Assembly: GCF_013375535.1 (NCBI RefSeq) | Contig: NZ_JABXJG010000001.1 | Span: 1,054,001 to 1,118,000 of the forward strand | Source: Sphingobium sp. 15-1 | GTDB lineage: Bacteria; Pseudomonadota; Alphaproteobacteria; Sphingomonadales; Sphingomonadaceae | Length of the DNA stretch: 64,000 bases | Direction: 5' to 3' | Position numbers and translations under genes: made by a program | Notes under the pieces: generated by a model | What the model saw: the letters and a program-made list of their open reading frames with translations, nothing else | The model's database searches: none | Told to the model about the DNA's origin: nothing | Part shown: in pieces, positions 8,716 through 17,779 of the stretch | Layout of the letters: each line of letters opens with the position of its first letter | Numbering within the stretch: position 1 is the stretch's first letter

Positions 8716-10176
8716 ATGTTTACGACGAACCCGTTCGACGACGACAAGCTGCGTGAGGAATGCGGCATTTTCGGCGTCTTCAACGCTGACACCGCCTCCG
8801 CCATGGTCGCCCTTGGCCTTCACGCGCTCCAGCATCGCGGCCAGGAAGCGGCCGGCATCACGAGCTGGGACGGTCATGATTTCCACACCCATCGGGCGAT
8901 GGGGCATGTGGCGGGCAATTTCGACCGCGATGAGGTGATTCGGGGCCTTCCCGGCACCGCCGCCTGCGGCCATGTCCGCTATTCGACCACCGGCGAAACC
9001 TCGCTGCGCAACGTCCAGCCGCTTTATGCCGAACTGAGTTCCGGCGGTTTCGCCGTCGCGCATAACGGCAATATCTCCAACGCCATGAAGCTGCGCCGCG
9101 AATTGATCCGCCGCGGCTCCATCTTCCAGTCGACCTCCGATACAGAGGTCATCATCCATCTGGTGGCGACATCCACCTACCGCACGCTGCTCGACAAATT
9201 CATCGACGCGCTGAAGCAGGTCGAGGGCGCCTATTCGCTGATCGTCATGACTTCCGAAGGCATGGTCGCCTGCCGCGATCCGTTGGGCATCCGGCCGCTG
9301 GTGATGGGCAAGCTGGGCGATTCGATCATCTTCGCTTCCGAAACCGTCGCCTTCGACGTGGTGGGGGCGGAGCATGTCCGCTCGATCGATCCGGGCGAGC
9401 TGGTCATCGTCACCCATGACGGCGAAGTGCGCAGCCACCGCCCCTTTGGCGAGACGCACGCCCGCCCCTGCATCTTCGAGCATGTCTATTTCAGCCGCCC
9501 CGATTCGGTCGTCGACGGCTCCAGCGTCTATTCCGTCCGCAAGGCGATTGGCGCGCAGTTGGCCATCGAAAACCCGGTCGAGGCGGACTATGTCATTCCC
9601 GTGCCCGACAGCGGCGTTCCCGCGGCGATCGGCTATGCGCAAAAATCGGGCATCCCCTTCGAACTGGGCATCATCCGCTCGCACTATATCGGCCGCACCT
9701 TCATCCAGCCGGGCGACAAGGTCCGCCATCTGGGCGTGAAGCTGAAGCACAACGCCAACCGCGCCTTGATCGAGGGCAAGCGCATCGTCCTGATCGACGA
9801 TTCGATCGTGCGCGGCACCACCTCGCTCAAGATCGTGCAGATGATGCGCGAAGCGGGCGCCAAGGAAGTGCATATGCGCATCGCCAGCCCGCCGACCAAG
9901 CATAGCTGCTTCTATGGCGTCGACACGCCGGAACGGACCAAGCTGCTGGCGCACCGTCTGGACATTGGCGGGATGCAGGATTTCATCCACGCCGACAGCC
10001 TGTCCTTCATTTCGATCGATGGCCTGTACAAAGCGCTGGGTGAAGCGAAGCGCGCGGACATCCGGCCGCAATATTGCGACGCCTGCTTCACCGGCGACTA
10101 TCCGACCACGCTCACCGACCAGGACGAAGCCGTGGTGCAGAACCAGCTCGAACTGCTGGCCGAACGGGTGGTCTGA
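8716..10176 (+). CDS. purF: Amidophosphoribosyltransferase PurF
   Basis: A 486-residue enzyme for the first committed purine step, PRPP + Gln to phosphoribosylamine. An N-terminal Ntn-type glutaminase domain begins at the catalytic Cys16 (EECGIFGVF), so a short propeptide is cleaved. The C-terminal phosphoribosyltransferase domain has the PRPP loop (VLIDDSIVRGTT). The frame is open upstream to 8593, and a GTG at 8698 is an alternative start. I chose the ATG at 8716 because it gives the normal 15-residue propeptide. Cysteines near the C-terminus (CDACFTGDYP) may belong to an iron-sulfur cluster, as in Bacillus-type PurF. Confidence 0.96.
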   Translation: MFTTNPFDDDKLREECGIFGVFNADTASAMVALGLHALQHRGQEAAGITSWDGHDFHTHRAMGHVAGNFDRDEVIRGLPGTAACGHVRYSTTGETSLRNVQPLYAELSSGGFAVAHNGNISNAMKLRRELIRRGSIFQSTSDTEVIIHLVATSTYRTLLDKFIDALKQVEGAYSLIVMTSEGMVACRDPLGIRPLVMGKLGDSIIFASETVAFDVVGAEHVRSIDPGELVIVTHDGEVRSHRPFGETHARPCIFEHVYFSRPDSVVDGSSVYSVRKAIGAQLAIENPVEADYVIPVPDSGVPAAIGYAQKSGIPFELGIIRSHYIGRTFIQPGDKVRHLGVKLKHNANRALIEGKRIVLIDDSIVRGTTSLKIVQMMREAGAKEVHMRIASPPTKHSCFYGVDTPERTKLLAHRLDIGGMQDFIHADSLSFISIDGLYKALGEAKRADIRPQYCDACFTGDYPTTLTDQDEAVVQNQLELLAERVV

Positions 10177-10202
10177 CCGCCCTTCCCCGATGCAATGGGC
10201 AG

Positions 10203-10235
10203 GCCGGAAGCGCTTTCGACTTCCGGCTTGCTTCC
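10203..10235 (+). terminator. Probable purF terminator
   Basis: GCCGGAAG (10203-10210) and CTTCCGGC (10220-10227) form a hairpin with loop CGCTTTCGA, followed by a pyrimidine-rich tail (TTGCTTCCTCC). The T-run is imperfect. Confidence 0.5.
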
Positions 10236-10260
10236 TCCTGACTCCCACGAGGGATATTCC

Positions 10261-11001
10261 ATGTCGATCAAGCCTCCTTTTGGCCAGCCTCCTTCCGGCC
10301 AGCCTCTTTCCGGCAAGCTTGCCCTCGTCACCGGGGCCAGCCGCGGCATCGGCGCAGCCACGGCGGAAGCGCTCGCCGCCGCCGGCGCGCATGTCATCCT
10401 GACCGCCCGGACCAGCGGCGGGCTGGAAGAGGTGGAAGACCGCATCCATCAGGCCGGCGGAAGCGCCACCATCGCGCCGCTGGACCTGATCGACGGGGAA
10501 AGCGTCGGACGATTGGCGCAGGCCATTTCCGGGCGTTGGCAGGCGCTCGACATATTGGTCCTCAACGCGGCGACGCTGGGCAGCCTTGCTTCGGTGCCAG
10601 CCATCGACGCCAAGGAATTTGCGCGGCTCCTGACGCTCAACGTCGCCGCGCCGCAGGCGCTGATCGCCGCCTTTGACGGCATGCTCCGGGCGAGCCGCGA
10701 TGCGCGGGTGATCGGCATCACTTCCTCGGTCGGCGCGGAGCCGCGGGCTTATTGGGGCGCCTATGGGGCTTCGAAGGCGGCGCTCGAAACATTGGTCGGC
10801 GCTTATGGCGCGGAGGTGAAGAATATTTCCGCCATCCGCACCCATATCGTCGATCCCGGCGCAACGCGCACGGCGATGCGCGCGCGGGCCTTTCCGGGTG
10901 AAGATCCGGCGGACCTCAAAGATCCGGCTGTTGTGGGTCAGGCGATTCTCGACCTGGTCGTTGCGGATACGCCCGACGGATACCGGACGCGCATCGACTA
11001 A
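10261..11001 (+). CDS. Short-chain dehydrogenase/reductase family protein
   Basis: A 246-residue classical SDR. The nucleotide-binding motif TGASRGIG is at 24-31, NAA at 102-104, catalytic Ser155/Ser156, Tyr168 and Lys172 (YGASK). A GAGGGA Shine-Dalgarno precedes the ATG at 10261. The N-terminus before the Rossmann fold is a short repeat of GQPP/SGQPL type, encoded by three near-copies of a TTCCGGCCAGCCTC unit. Substrate cannot be inferred. It lies 84 bp after purF, separated by a hairpin, so it may have its own promoter. Confidence 0.9.
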   Translation: MSIKPPFGQPPSGQPLSGKLALVTGASRGIGAATAEALAAAGAHVILTARTSGGLEEVEDRIHQAGGSATIAPLDLIDGESVGRLAQAISGRWQALDILVLNAATLGSLASVPAIDAKEFARLLTLNVAAPQALIAAFDGMLRASRDARVIGITSSVGAEPRAYWGAYGASKAALETLVGAYGAEVKNISAIRTHIVDPGATRTAMRARAFPGEDPADLKDPAVVGQAILDLVVADTPDGYRTRID

Positions 11002-11009
11002 GGCCCAGG

Positions 11010-11104
11010 CGCGCCGTGTTTCTGCGAAGGCAGGAACCCAGTTCAGAGGTGCGACGATATACGGAGGGCGGGACTGGGCTCCTGCCTTCGCAGGAGCACG
11101 TTTT
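11010..11104. repeat. Dispersed palindromic repeat, copy 1
   Basis: Two inverted arms carry TCTGCGAAGGCAGGAACCCA and TGGGCTCCTGCCTTCGCAGG around a variable centre. The same element occurs at 37444-37539 and 44575-44669. Here TTTT follows the right arm, so it can also serve as the terminator of the SDR gene. Confidence 0.8.
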
Positions 11105-11174
11105 ACCCCAGGGCGAACTCAACGTCCACCAACCACCCATAGCTGCCCTGCACTAAACAACATTTCCGCTTACC

Positions 11175-12440
11175 CTAAACCCGCTTCACCAGCGTAACTT
11201 GCGCGACATCGATGGTGCCGCCGCGAAAGCCGCCTTCGCAATATCTCAGATAATAGCGCCAGAGATCGACGAAATGCTGATCGAAGCTGGCGGGCAGCAA
11301 TCCCTTGTCGATCGCCCGGTCGAAGCGCTCCCGCCACCGCCTGAGCGTTTCGGCATAGTGTAGCCCAAAGCGCCGCACATCGCGCCATTCCAAACCCTGC
11401 GCTTCCGCCAGGGCGCGAAAGCGGCTTTCGGAAACCAGCATGCCGCCCGGAAATATATAGGTCTGGATGAAGTCGGCCCCGCGGGCATAGCTTTCGAATA
11501 TCGCGTCATCGATCAATATATATTGGATCGCGGCCCGGCCTCCCGGCTTGAGCAGCCGGGCGATGGCGGCGATATAGGCGGGCCAGTAGCGTTCCCCAAC
11601 CGCTTCCATCATCTCCACGCTGGCGATCGCGTCATATTGCCCCTGGGCGTCGCGATAATCCCGCAAGATGATGTTGGCGCCGGACCCCAGCCGGTCGCGG
11701 GCATAATGCGCCTGCTCGACGGAAAGGGTAAGGCCGTCATAGCGGATCGGACAGCGCGCCATCGCCTGTTCGGCAAGCCCGCCCCAGCCGCAGCCGATCT
11801 CCAGCAGCGAATCGCCTTCGCTAAGGTCGAGCCGGTCGATTATGGCGTCGGCCTTCCTCTGCTGCGCCCGTTCCAGGCTTTCGATCCGGTCGTCCGGATC
11901 GCGGAACAGGCCGCTGGAATAATGCATGCCGCTGTCGAGCCACAACGCGTAGAAATCATTCCCCAGATCATAATGATAGGCGATGTTGCGGCGGGAACCC
12001 TTGCGGCTGTTGCGGCGCGCCCAGTGCACCGCCCGGCCGATCCAGCGCGCCGGTCCATGCGGCCGGGCGACATTGCCCAGGGCAATGGCATTGGCCATGA
12101 ACAGCGCGAAAAGCGGAACCGGGTCGGGACTGGTCCATTCCCCCCGCGCCCAGGCCCGATACCAGCCCGCCGACCCGCCCGCGATCAGGCGAAGGAGCGC
12201 CCGCCAGCGGAGCAGTTGCACCTCGCATTCCGGCCCCGGTGCGCGGCAGCCCAGCAAACGCTGGCTGCCGTCGGGCAGAATGGCGTGCAGCGAACCCTTC
12301 TCCAGCCCCTGGTCGATGCGGTCGAGCAGCTTGTGGAACAAACGACCTGCAAGTTGTCCCGGCCAGCCATGGCTGCGGCGGTCCAACGGTCTCCTCACCG
12401 GCACTGCCGCCTTGCCGCGACGGGGATCAATGGCGTTCAT
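11175..12440 (-). CDS. Cyclopropane-fatty-acyl-phospholipid synthase family methyltransferase
   Basis: About 421 residues. The SAM-binding motif LEIGCGWGG is at about 213-221, preceded by YHYDLGNDFY (155-164), which is characteristic of CFA synthases. The C-terminal half has VEMMEAVGERYWP and the FIQTYIFPGG motif. It transfers a methylene group from SAM to unsaturated phospholipid acyl chains. The ATG at 12440 is preferred; an in-frame GTG at 12455 would add five residues. It follows the photolyase gene by about 35 bp on the same strand, so the two probably form a stress-related operon. Confidence 0.93.
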   Translation of the reverse strand: MNAIDPRRGKAAVPVRRPLDRRSHGWPGQLAGRLFHKLLDRIDQGLEKGSLHAILPDGSQRLLGCRAPGPECEVQLLRWRALLRLIAGGSAGWYRAWARGEWTSPDPVPLFALFMANAIALGNVARPHGPARWIGRAVHWARRNSRKGSRRNIAYHYDLGNDFYALWLDSGMHYSSGLFRDPDDRIESLERAQQRKADAIIDRLDLSEGDSLLEIGCGWGGLAEQAMARCPIRYDGLTLSVEQAHYARDRLGSGANIILRDYRDAQGQYDAIASVEMMEAVGERYWPAYIAAIARLLKPGGRAAIQYILIDDAIFESYARGADFIQTYIFPGGMLVSESRFRALAEAQGLEWRDVRRFGLHYAETLRRWRERFDRAIDKGLLPASFDQHFVDLWRYYLRYCEGGFRGGTIDVAQVTLVKRV

Positions 12441-12475
12441 TTTTCCATTCTGCACGATGGTTTACGGCATCGCAA

Positions 12476-13864
12476 TCATGGCCTGCTGTGGCGCCAGGCC
12501 GCCAAAGCCCTTTCCCGCCCCTCCCTGTGGCCGATGCATTTGGCCGGATAATCGGGTGAACGCACGCTATGAGAATCGGGGTCGTGAATATGATCATCGT
12601 CCAGATGCGCCAGTTCCGGCACCCATGTCCTGATATAGCCGGCGGCGTCGAACTTTTCCGACTGGGTCAGGGGCGCCATGATGCGGGAGAAGATATTGGC
12701 GTCGACGCCGCTGCCCGCAACCCATTGCCAGTTGACGCTGTTGTTGGCGTAGCTCGCGTCGACCAGCGTATCCCAGAACCAGCGCGCGCCATGACGCCAG
12801 TCGATCAGCAGATGCTTGATCAGGAAACTCGCCGCGATCATCCGCACGCGATTGTGCATCCAGCCGGTCGTCCAAAGCTGGCGCATGCCCGCATCGACGA
12901 TGGGGTAGCCCGTGCGCCCGGTTTTCCACGCCTTGAAATCGCTCCCGGCCTCCCGAAGATCGCGCCAGGGCATGGCGTCGAACGCGGCCCGGGCATTTTC
13001 CGAGCCATAAGTGGGCATCGCCCAGATCTGGGTATGGGCATAGTCGCGCCAGATCAGCTCCTTGAGGAAAGTCGTCGCATCGCCGGACGCCCCGGCGACC
13101 CGATGCCAGACATAGGCGGGAGAAACCTCCCCGAAATGGAGATGGGGCGACAGGCGTGAAGTCCCCTCCCGCGACGGCAGGTTGCGCGCCCTGTCATAAT
13201 CGGCCGCTTCGTCCAGAAATGCCGCCACATTGGCTTTCGCCCCCTCCTCCCCTGGAGTCCAGTCGCCCGAAAAGGCAGCCGCCCAATCCGGCTTCTTCGG
13301 CAAAAGACCCCAATCCTCGAGCGAATCGCTTTTCGGCCATTGCGCGGGTGGATGAATGCGGGAAGGCGCGAAAACCGGCGTCGCGGGCGGCATCTGTTCC
13401 ATCACCGCGCGCGCGAACGGCGTGTAGATCCGATAGCTGTTCCCCCCGCCCGTCCGCACGGCGCCCGGCGGCAGCAGCAACGCGCCGTCGTACAGGCACA
13501 GCTCCAGCCTCTTGGCGAGCGCCTTCTCCGCATTGCGCCACCAGGGCTCATAATGGTGCAGTGCATGAACGCGCCTTGCCCCTGTTTCCCCGGCAAGGGC
13601 GACAAGTTCCTCTACGCAATCCCCTTGCCTCAGGATCAGGTGGGAACCCTTTTCCCGCAGCCTCTGCTCCAGGCTCGTCAGGCTGTGATGCAGCCACCAG
13701 CGCGACGCTCCGCCCATTTTCCACTGCCGGGCCACCTTGTCGTCCAGCACATAGACGGGAATCACCGGCCCTTCCCGCGCAGCGGCGGCCAGCGCGGCCT
13801 GATCGGCAAGGCGCAGGTCCTGGCGAAACCAGAGGAGAACGGGGTCCGGCATAAGGGCGGGCAT
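12476..13864 (-). CDS. phrB: Deoxyribodipyrimidine photolyase
   Basis: About 462 residues. The N-terminal antenna domain begins VLLWFRQDLRLADQ, and the FAD-binding C-terminal domain includes TGYPIVDAGMRQLWTTGWM, NRVRMIAASFLIKH and the YANNSVNWQW motif of class I CPD photolyases. It repairs UV-induced cyclobutane pyrimidine dimers using blue light. The frame is open upstream to 14023. Starts at 13864 and 13852 both give a normal N-terminus, and neither has a clear Shine-Dalgarno. It is divergent from rppH. Confidence 0.95.
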   Translation of the reverse strand: MPALMPDPVLLWFRQDLRLADQAALAAAAREGPVIPVYVLDDKVARQWKMGGASRWWLHHSLTSLEQRLREKGSHLILRQGDCVEELVALAGETGARRVHALHHYEPWWRNAEKALAKRLELCLYDGALLLPPGAVRTGGGNSYRIYTPFARAVMEQMPPATPVFAPSRIHPPAQWPKSDSLEDWGLLPKKPDWAAAFSGDWTPGEEGAKANVAAFLDEAADYDRARNLPSREGTSRLSPHLHFGEVSPAYVWHRVAGASGDATTFLKELIWRDYAHTQIWAMPTYGSENARAAFDAMPWRDLREAGSDFKAWKTGRTGYPIVDAGMRQLWTTGWMHNRVRMIAASFLIKHLLIDWRHGARWFWDTLVDASYANNSVNWQWVAGSGVDANIFSRIMAPLTQSEKFDAAGYIRTWVPELAHLDDDHIHDPDSHSVRSPDYPAKCIGHREGRERALAAWRHSRP

Positions 13865-14057
13865 GCCATGGCCGGGGCGCGGTTCCAAGCCTTTGTCCCC
13901 ATTTGATGCGAAGCGCTGCACAAATCGCCGCTTGATTTGTTTTCCGCCATGGACGCGCGGCGTGGCGCCGATTATTCTCGCACTGCACAAAGCGGCTAGC
14001 CGGGCGCCATGCCTGGGCGGCATGCTGGGGATAACGACGGGGACTATGATGGCGTCG

Positions 14058-14534
14058 ATGCCGAATGATTCAGAACTCGCCTACCGGCCTTGCGTCGGGA
14101 TCATGCTCGTCAACATGGATGGCAAGGTTTTCGTCGGCCAGCGGATCGATAATGCGGTCGAAGCCTGGCAGATGCCGCAAGGCGGCATCGATGACGGCGA
14201 AGACATGAAGGCGGCCGCTCTGCGCGAACTGCATGAGGAGACGGGCATCGTCCGCGAGCATGTGGAGATCATCGCCAAGGCGCGCGAAGAGCATTTCTAC
14301 GATCTGCCGCCGGAACTGATCGGCAAGCTGTGGGGCGGCAAATATCGCGGCCAGCGGCAATATTGGTTCCTCGCGCGCTTTCTTGGCGTCGACGAGGACA
14401 TCGACATCCAGACCGCGCATCCGGAATTTCGCGAATGGAAATGGACCGAGCCGGAGAGCCTGCCGGACCTGATCGTGCCGTTCAAACGCAAGCTCTATCG
14501 CGACATATTGCAGGAATTCAGGGACTTGATCTGA
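14058..14534 (+). CDS. rppH: RNA pyrophosphohydrolase RppH
   Basis: A 158-residue Nudix hydrolase that removes pyrophosphate from 5'-triphosphate mRNA ends and so starts RNA decay. The Nudix box GGIDDGEDMKAAALRELHEE is at about 42-61, and the N-terminus has the family YRPCVGIMLVN. ATGs at 14046 and 14049 are also in frame and would add four or three residues. The residues YWFLARFLG and the C-terminal FKRKLYRDIL are typical of the RppH/NudH group. Confidence 0.95.
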   Translation: MPNDSELAYRPCVGIMLVNMDGKVFVGQRIDNAVEAWQMPQGGIDDGEDMKAAALRELHEETGIVREHVEIIAKAREEHFYDLPPELIGKLWGGKYRGQRQYWFLARFLGVDEDIDIQTAHPEFREWKWTEPESLPDLIVPFKRKLYRDILQEFRDLI

Positions 14535-14564
14535 AAGAGGGTTAAAATCCGCTGCCATGCCGGT

Positions 14565-15476
14565 ATGAGAAGGCGCATGCGTTATTGCCTGGCCGTTCTT
14601 CCCCTCCTGCTGTCGACGCCGGCCTGGGCCGACTATCCCGTCCTTCTGCCGCCATCGGTGCGGGAGATGCTGGAGGCTGCGATCGCCAACGGCAATGAGA
14701 CGGAGATCGCGACGGTCGCCAAGATCGCCAAGCAGACCAATCCCGGCTCCGCCGACGAAATCCAGCGCATGGTCAACAGTTGGAAGGAACGGACCAAGGC
14801 CACGCAGGAAACCGTGATTCGGGAAGCCCGCTTCACCGAATTATGGACGGGCAAGGTCGAAGCCGGCGGATTCCGCTCGACCGGCTCCACGACCGAACTC
14901 GGCATCAGCGCCAGCGCCGCAATCAAGCGGACGGGCATCCAATGGTCGCACAAGCTGGCCGCCAGCATCGATTACCGGCGCGCCAACGGCGTGACGTCAC
15001 GCGAACGCTATACTGCGAGCTACGAGCCGCGCTATGAGTTCGATCCCAGGGGCTTTGTCTACGGCCTGACGCAGTTCGAGCGGGACACCTCGATCGGCTA
15101 TGACGAGCGCTACACCGCCTCGGCGGGCATCGGTTACAAGGTGATCGTCAGCAAACCGATCGATCTTTCGCTGGATGCTGGCCCCTCGATCCGTCACGCC
15201 AAATATATCATCGGTGAGCGGGAGACCAAATTGGGAGCCCGCGCCTCCATGGACTTCGCCTGGCGGCTGGCGCCGACGCTGATCTTCAAGCAGGTCGCGT
15301 CGGGCTATGCGGAAAGCGATGTCTATACGCTCAATTCGCTGACATCGCTGGTGACGAAGGTGGGGACGCGCTGGTCGGCGGCCTTTTCCTACAATGTGCA
15401 ATATGAATCGGAGACGCTGCTGTCGGCGCGGGATTTCGATACGTTGAGCCGTCTGACCCTCACCTACGATTTCTAG
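14565..15476 (+). CDS. DUF481 family outer-membrane protein
   Basis: A 303-residue protein with a signal peptide (residues 1-22, ending PAWA), a short helical region (about 25-85) and then alternating beta strands ending in the outer-membrane signature LTLTYDF (terminal Phe). This pattern is that of DUF481 (YdiY-like) barrels. Function is unknown. It stands alone between rppH and the ast operon. Confidence 0.82.
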   Translation: MRRRMRYCLAVLPLLLSTPAWADYPVLLPPSVREMLEAAIANGNETEIATVAKIAKQTNPGSADEIQRMVNSWKERTKATQETVIREARFTELWTGKVEAGGFRSTGSTTELGISASAAIKRTGIQWSHKLAASIDYRRANGVTSRERYTASYEPRYEFDPRGFVYGLTQFERDTSIGYDERYTASAGIGYKVIVSKPIDLSLDAGPSIRHAKYIIGERETKLGARASMDFAWRLAPTLIFKQVASGYAESDVYTLNSLTSLVTKVGTRWSAAFSYNVQYESETLLSARDFDTLSRLTLTYDF

Positions 15477-15539
15477 GCGGACGGCGACTTTTAGGGCCGG
15501 GGGTGGAGGCGCCGCCTCCGCTCTGATAGGGTCGGCGGC

Positions 15540-16763
15540 ATGAGAGGCATTTCGTCGTTCGAACGGAGCGTCATGGAAAGCGCGGCAGAAGCGCCCATGC
15601 TGGCTCAGACCGAAAAATGGGCGGGGGTGAACAGCGGATCGCGCAATCTGCCCGGCCTCGCGACCATGGCGGCAATGCTGGCGGATGCCTTTGCCGGATT
15701 GCCGGGCGCGATTTCCCTTGTCGATCCCGACCCTGTCGAGGCGGTCCGGCCCGATGGCCGGTTGGACCTGCTCGCCCATGGAAGCCATCTCCGCCTCTCG
15801 GTCCGGCCAGAGGCGCCGGTGCAGGTCCTGCTCACTGGCCATATGGATACGGTCTTTCCGGCGGATCATTCCTTTCAGGGGCTGCGATGGATCGATCCGG
15901 CGACCTTGAACGGGCCGGGCGTGGCGGACATGAAGGGCGGGCTTGCCGTCATGCTGGCGGCCCTGAAGGCAGTCGAAACGGCGCCGGGCGCGGAGCGGCT
16001 GGGCTATGACGTCATCATCAATAGCGATGAGGAAGTCGGCAGCCCGTCCTCCGCCGCGCTGCTGCGGCAGGTCGCGGCGGGCAAGCTGGCCGCCTTCACC
16101 TATGAACCGGCTTTGCCTGACGGGACTTTGGCGGGTGCGCGAGCGGGCAGTGGCAATTTCGCCGTCGTCGTAACGGGCAAGAGCGCGCATGCCGGGCGCA
16201 ATCCGCAGGATGGCCGCAACGCGCTGCTGGCGGCGGCTGATCTTGCGCTGCGGCTGAAGGCGGGCAGCGGGACCGGCTTTTCCTGCAACCCGGCGAAGAT
16301 CGAGGGGGGCAGTCCCAATAATGTCGTGCCCGACCATGCCGTCCTGCACGTCAATTTCCGGCCGAAGACGCCCGCCGACGAACAGGTTGCGGACACATTG
16401 CTGAAGAACGCCATGGCGCAGGTTGCGCAGGAGCATGACGTGACTCTTCACCGGCATGGCGGCTTCGGCCGTCCGCCCAAGCCGATGGACGCGCAGGCAG
16501 AGGCGTTGTTCGGCCTCGTCCGGCAATGCGGGGCCGATCTGGGCCTTTCCATCGCCTGGCGGGACACGGGCGGGGTGTGCGACGGCAATAATATCGCGGC
16601 CTGCGGCGTGCCTGTGGTCGACACGATGGGCGTGCGCGGCGGCAATATTCACAGCGATTCGGAATATCTGATCGTCGACAGCCTGGTCGAACGGGCGCAA
16701 TTGTCGGCCTTGGCGCTGCTTCGGATGGCCGAGGGACGTTTCACGAAAGGGATGAAGGCGTGA
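15540..16763 (+). CDS. M20 family metallohydrolase in the ast operon
   Basis: A 407-residue zinc hydrolase. Metal and catalytic residues are visible: His101 and Asp103 (GHMDTV), Asp130 (GPGVADMKGG), Glu164/Glu165 (SDEEVGS) and a C-terminal His in GGNIHSDSE. A dimerisation domain starts near GKSAHAG. M20 enzymes cleave amide bonds of N-acyl amino acids or dipeptides. It overlaps astA by GTGA, so it is translationally coupled to arginine succinyltransferase. A role as the N-succinylglutamate desuccinylase in place of AstE (an M14 enzyme) is inference. An alternative start is the ATG at 15573. Confidence 0.9.
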   Translation: MRGISSFERSVMESAAEAPMLAQTEKWAGVNSGSRNLPGLATMAAMLADAFAGLPGAISLVDPDPVEAVRPDGRLDLLAHGSHLRLSVRPEAPVQVLLTGHMDTVFPADHSFQGLRWIDPATLNGPGVADMKGGLAVMLAALKAVETAPGAERLGYDVIINSDEEVGSPSSAALLRQVAAGKLAAFTYEPALPDGTLAGARAGSGNFAVVVTGKSAHAGRNPQDGRNALLAAADLALRLKAGSGTGFSCNPAKIEGGSPNNVVPDHAVLHVNFRPKTPADEQVADTLLKNAMAQVAQEHDVTLHRHGGFGRPPKPMDAQAEALFGLVRQCGADLGLSIAWRDTGGVCDGNNIAACGVPVVDTMGVRGGNIHSDSEYLIVDSLVERAQLSALALLRMAEGRFTKGMKA

Positions 16764-17779
16764 GTTTTTTCATGCGCACGGCGCGTGCCGACGATCTGCA
16801 GACCCTTTACGAGATGGCGAAGCTGACCGGGGGCGGCTTCACCAACCTGCCCCCGGACCGCAAATCGCTCGCCGCCAAGCTGGAGCGGACCGGGCAGGCC
16901 CTCGCGCGCCAGACCGAGGGCGTGGAGGACGAATTGATCGTCATGGTGCTGGAAAACAGCCAGACCGGACAGGTTCGCGGCACCTGCCAGATATTCAGCA
17001 AGGTGGGGCAGAACTGGCCCTTCTATTCCTATCGGCTGGGCGTGCTGACCCAACATAGCCGGGAGCTTTCGCGGACGTTCCGGGCCGAGATGCTCTCGCT
17101 CGTCACTGATCTGGAGGGATCGACCGAAGTCGGCGGCCTGTTCCTGCATCCCCGCGAGCGGGCGGAAGGGCTGGGCCTGTTGCTGGCGCGCAGCCGCTAT
17201 CTCTACATCCGCAATCATCGCGCCCGCTTCGGGGAGCGGATCATCGCGGAACTGCGCGGCGTGATTGACGAGGCGGGCGGATCGCCCTTCTGGGACGGTC
17301 TCGCCGGACGCTTCTTCGGCATGAGCTTTCAGGAGGCGGACGAGTTCAATGCGGTGAACGGCAACCAGTTCATCGCGGACCTGATGCCCAAGACGCCGAT
17401 CTATACCGCCATGCTGACCGACAGCGCGCGCGGCGTCATTGGCATGCCGCACCCCAATGGCCGGGCGGCAATGCGGATGCTGGAGACGGAAGGCTTCACC
17501 AATCCGGGCTATGTCGACATTTTCGACGGCGGCCCGACCATGGTGGGGCAGATCAATTCGCTGCGCACCATCGCCCATGCCGCCGACGTCACGCTGGGCG
17601 CGGTGCATGAAAAGGGCGGGGACAAGGTGCTGGTCGCGACCGGGCGGCTGGCGGATTATCGCTGCACCTATGGCTTCGTCGTCGAGCGGGACGATGGCAG
17701 CCTGTCGCTCGACCGGGATTCGGTCCAATTGCTGGGGCTAGAGCCGGGGCAGAATTTCACCATGGCGGAACGGGCATGA
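16760..17779 (+). CDS. astA: Arginine N-succinyltransferase
   Basis: A 339-residue enzyme, first step of the ammonia-producing arginine succinyltransferase pathway: succinyl-CoA + arginine to N2-succinylarginine. Family blocks are visible: N-terminal RTARADDLQTLYEMAKLTGGG, then VGGLFLHPRERAEGLG, the EADEFNAVNGNQFIADLMPK region and VDIFDGGPTM. The start is GTG (16760), overlapping the M20 stop. The end overlaps astB by ATGA. A single subunit is present, not the AruF/AruG pair of pseudomonads. Confidence 0.96.
   Translation: MSFFMRTARADDLQTLYEMAKLTGGGFTNLPPDRKSLAAKLERTGQALARQTEGVEDELIVMVLENSQTGQVRGTCQIFSKVGQNWPFYSYRLGVLTQHSRELSRTFRAEMLSLVTDLEGSTEVGGLFLHPRERAEGLGLLLARSRYLYIRNHRARFGERIIAELRGVIDEAGGSPFWDGLAGRFFGMSFQEADEFNAVNGNQFIADLMPKTPIYTAMLTDSARGVIGMPHPNGRAAMRMLETEGFTNPGYVDIFDGGPTMVGQINSLRTIAHAADVTLGAVHEKGGDKVLVATGRLADYRCTYGFVVERDDGSLSLDRDSVQLLGLEPGQNFTMAERA

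Noticed and set aside
8686..10845. A 719-codon minus-strand open frame over purF and the SDR gene
   Set aside because: It spans two clearly conserved plus-strand genes and their intergenic hairpin, has no recognisable motif and is a GC-rich antisense frame.
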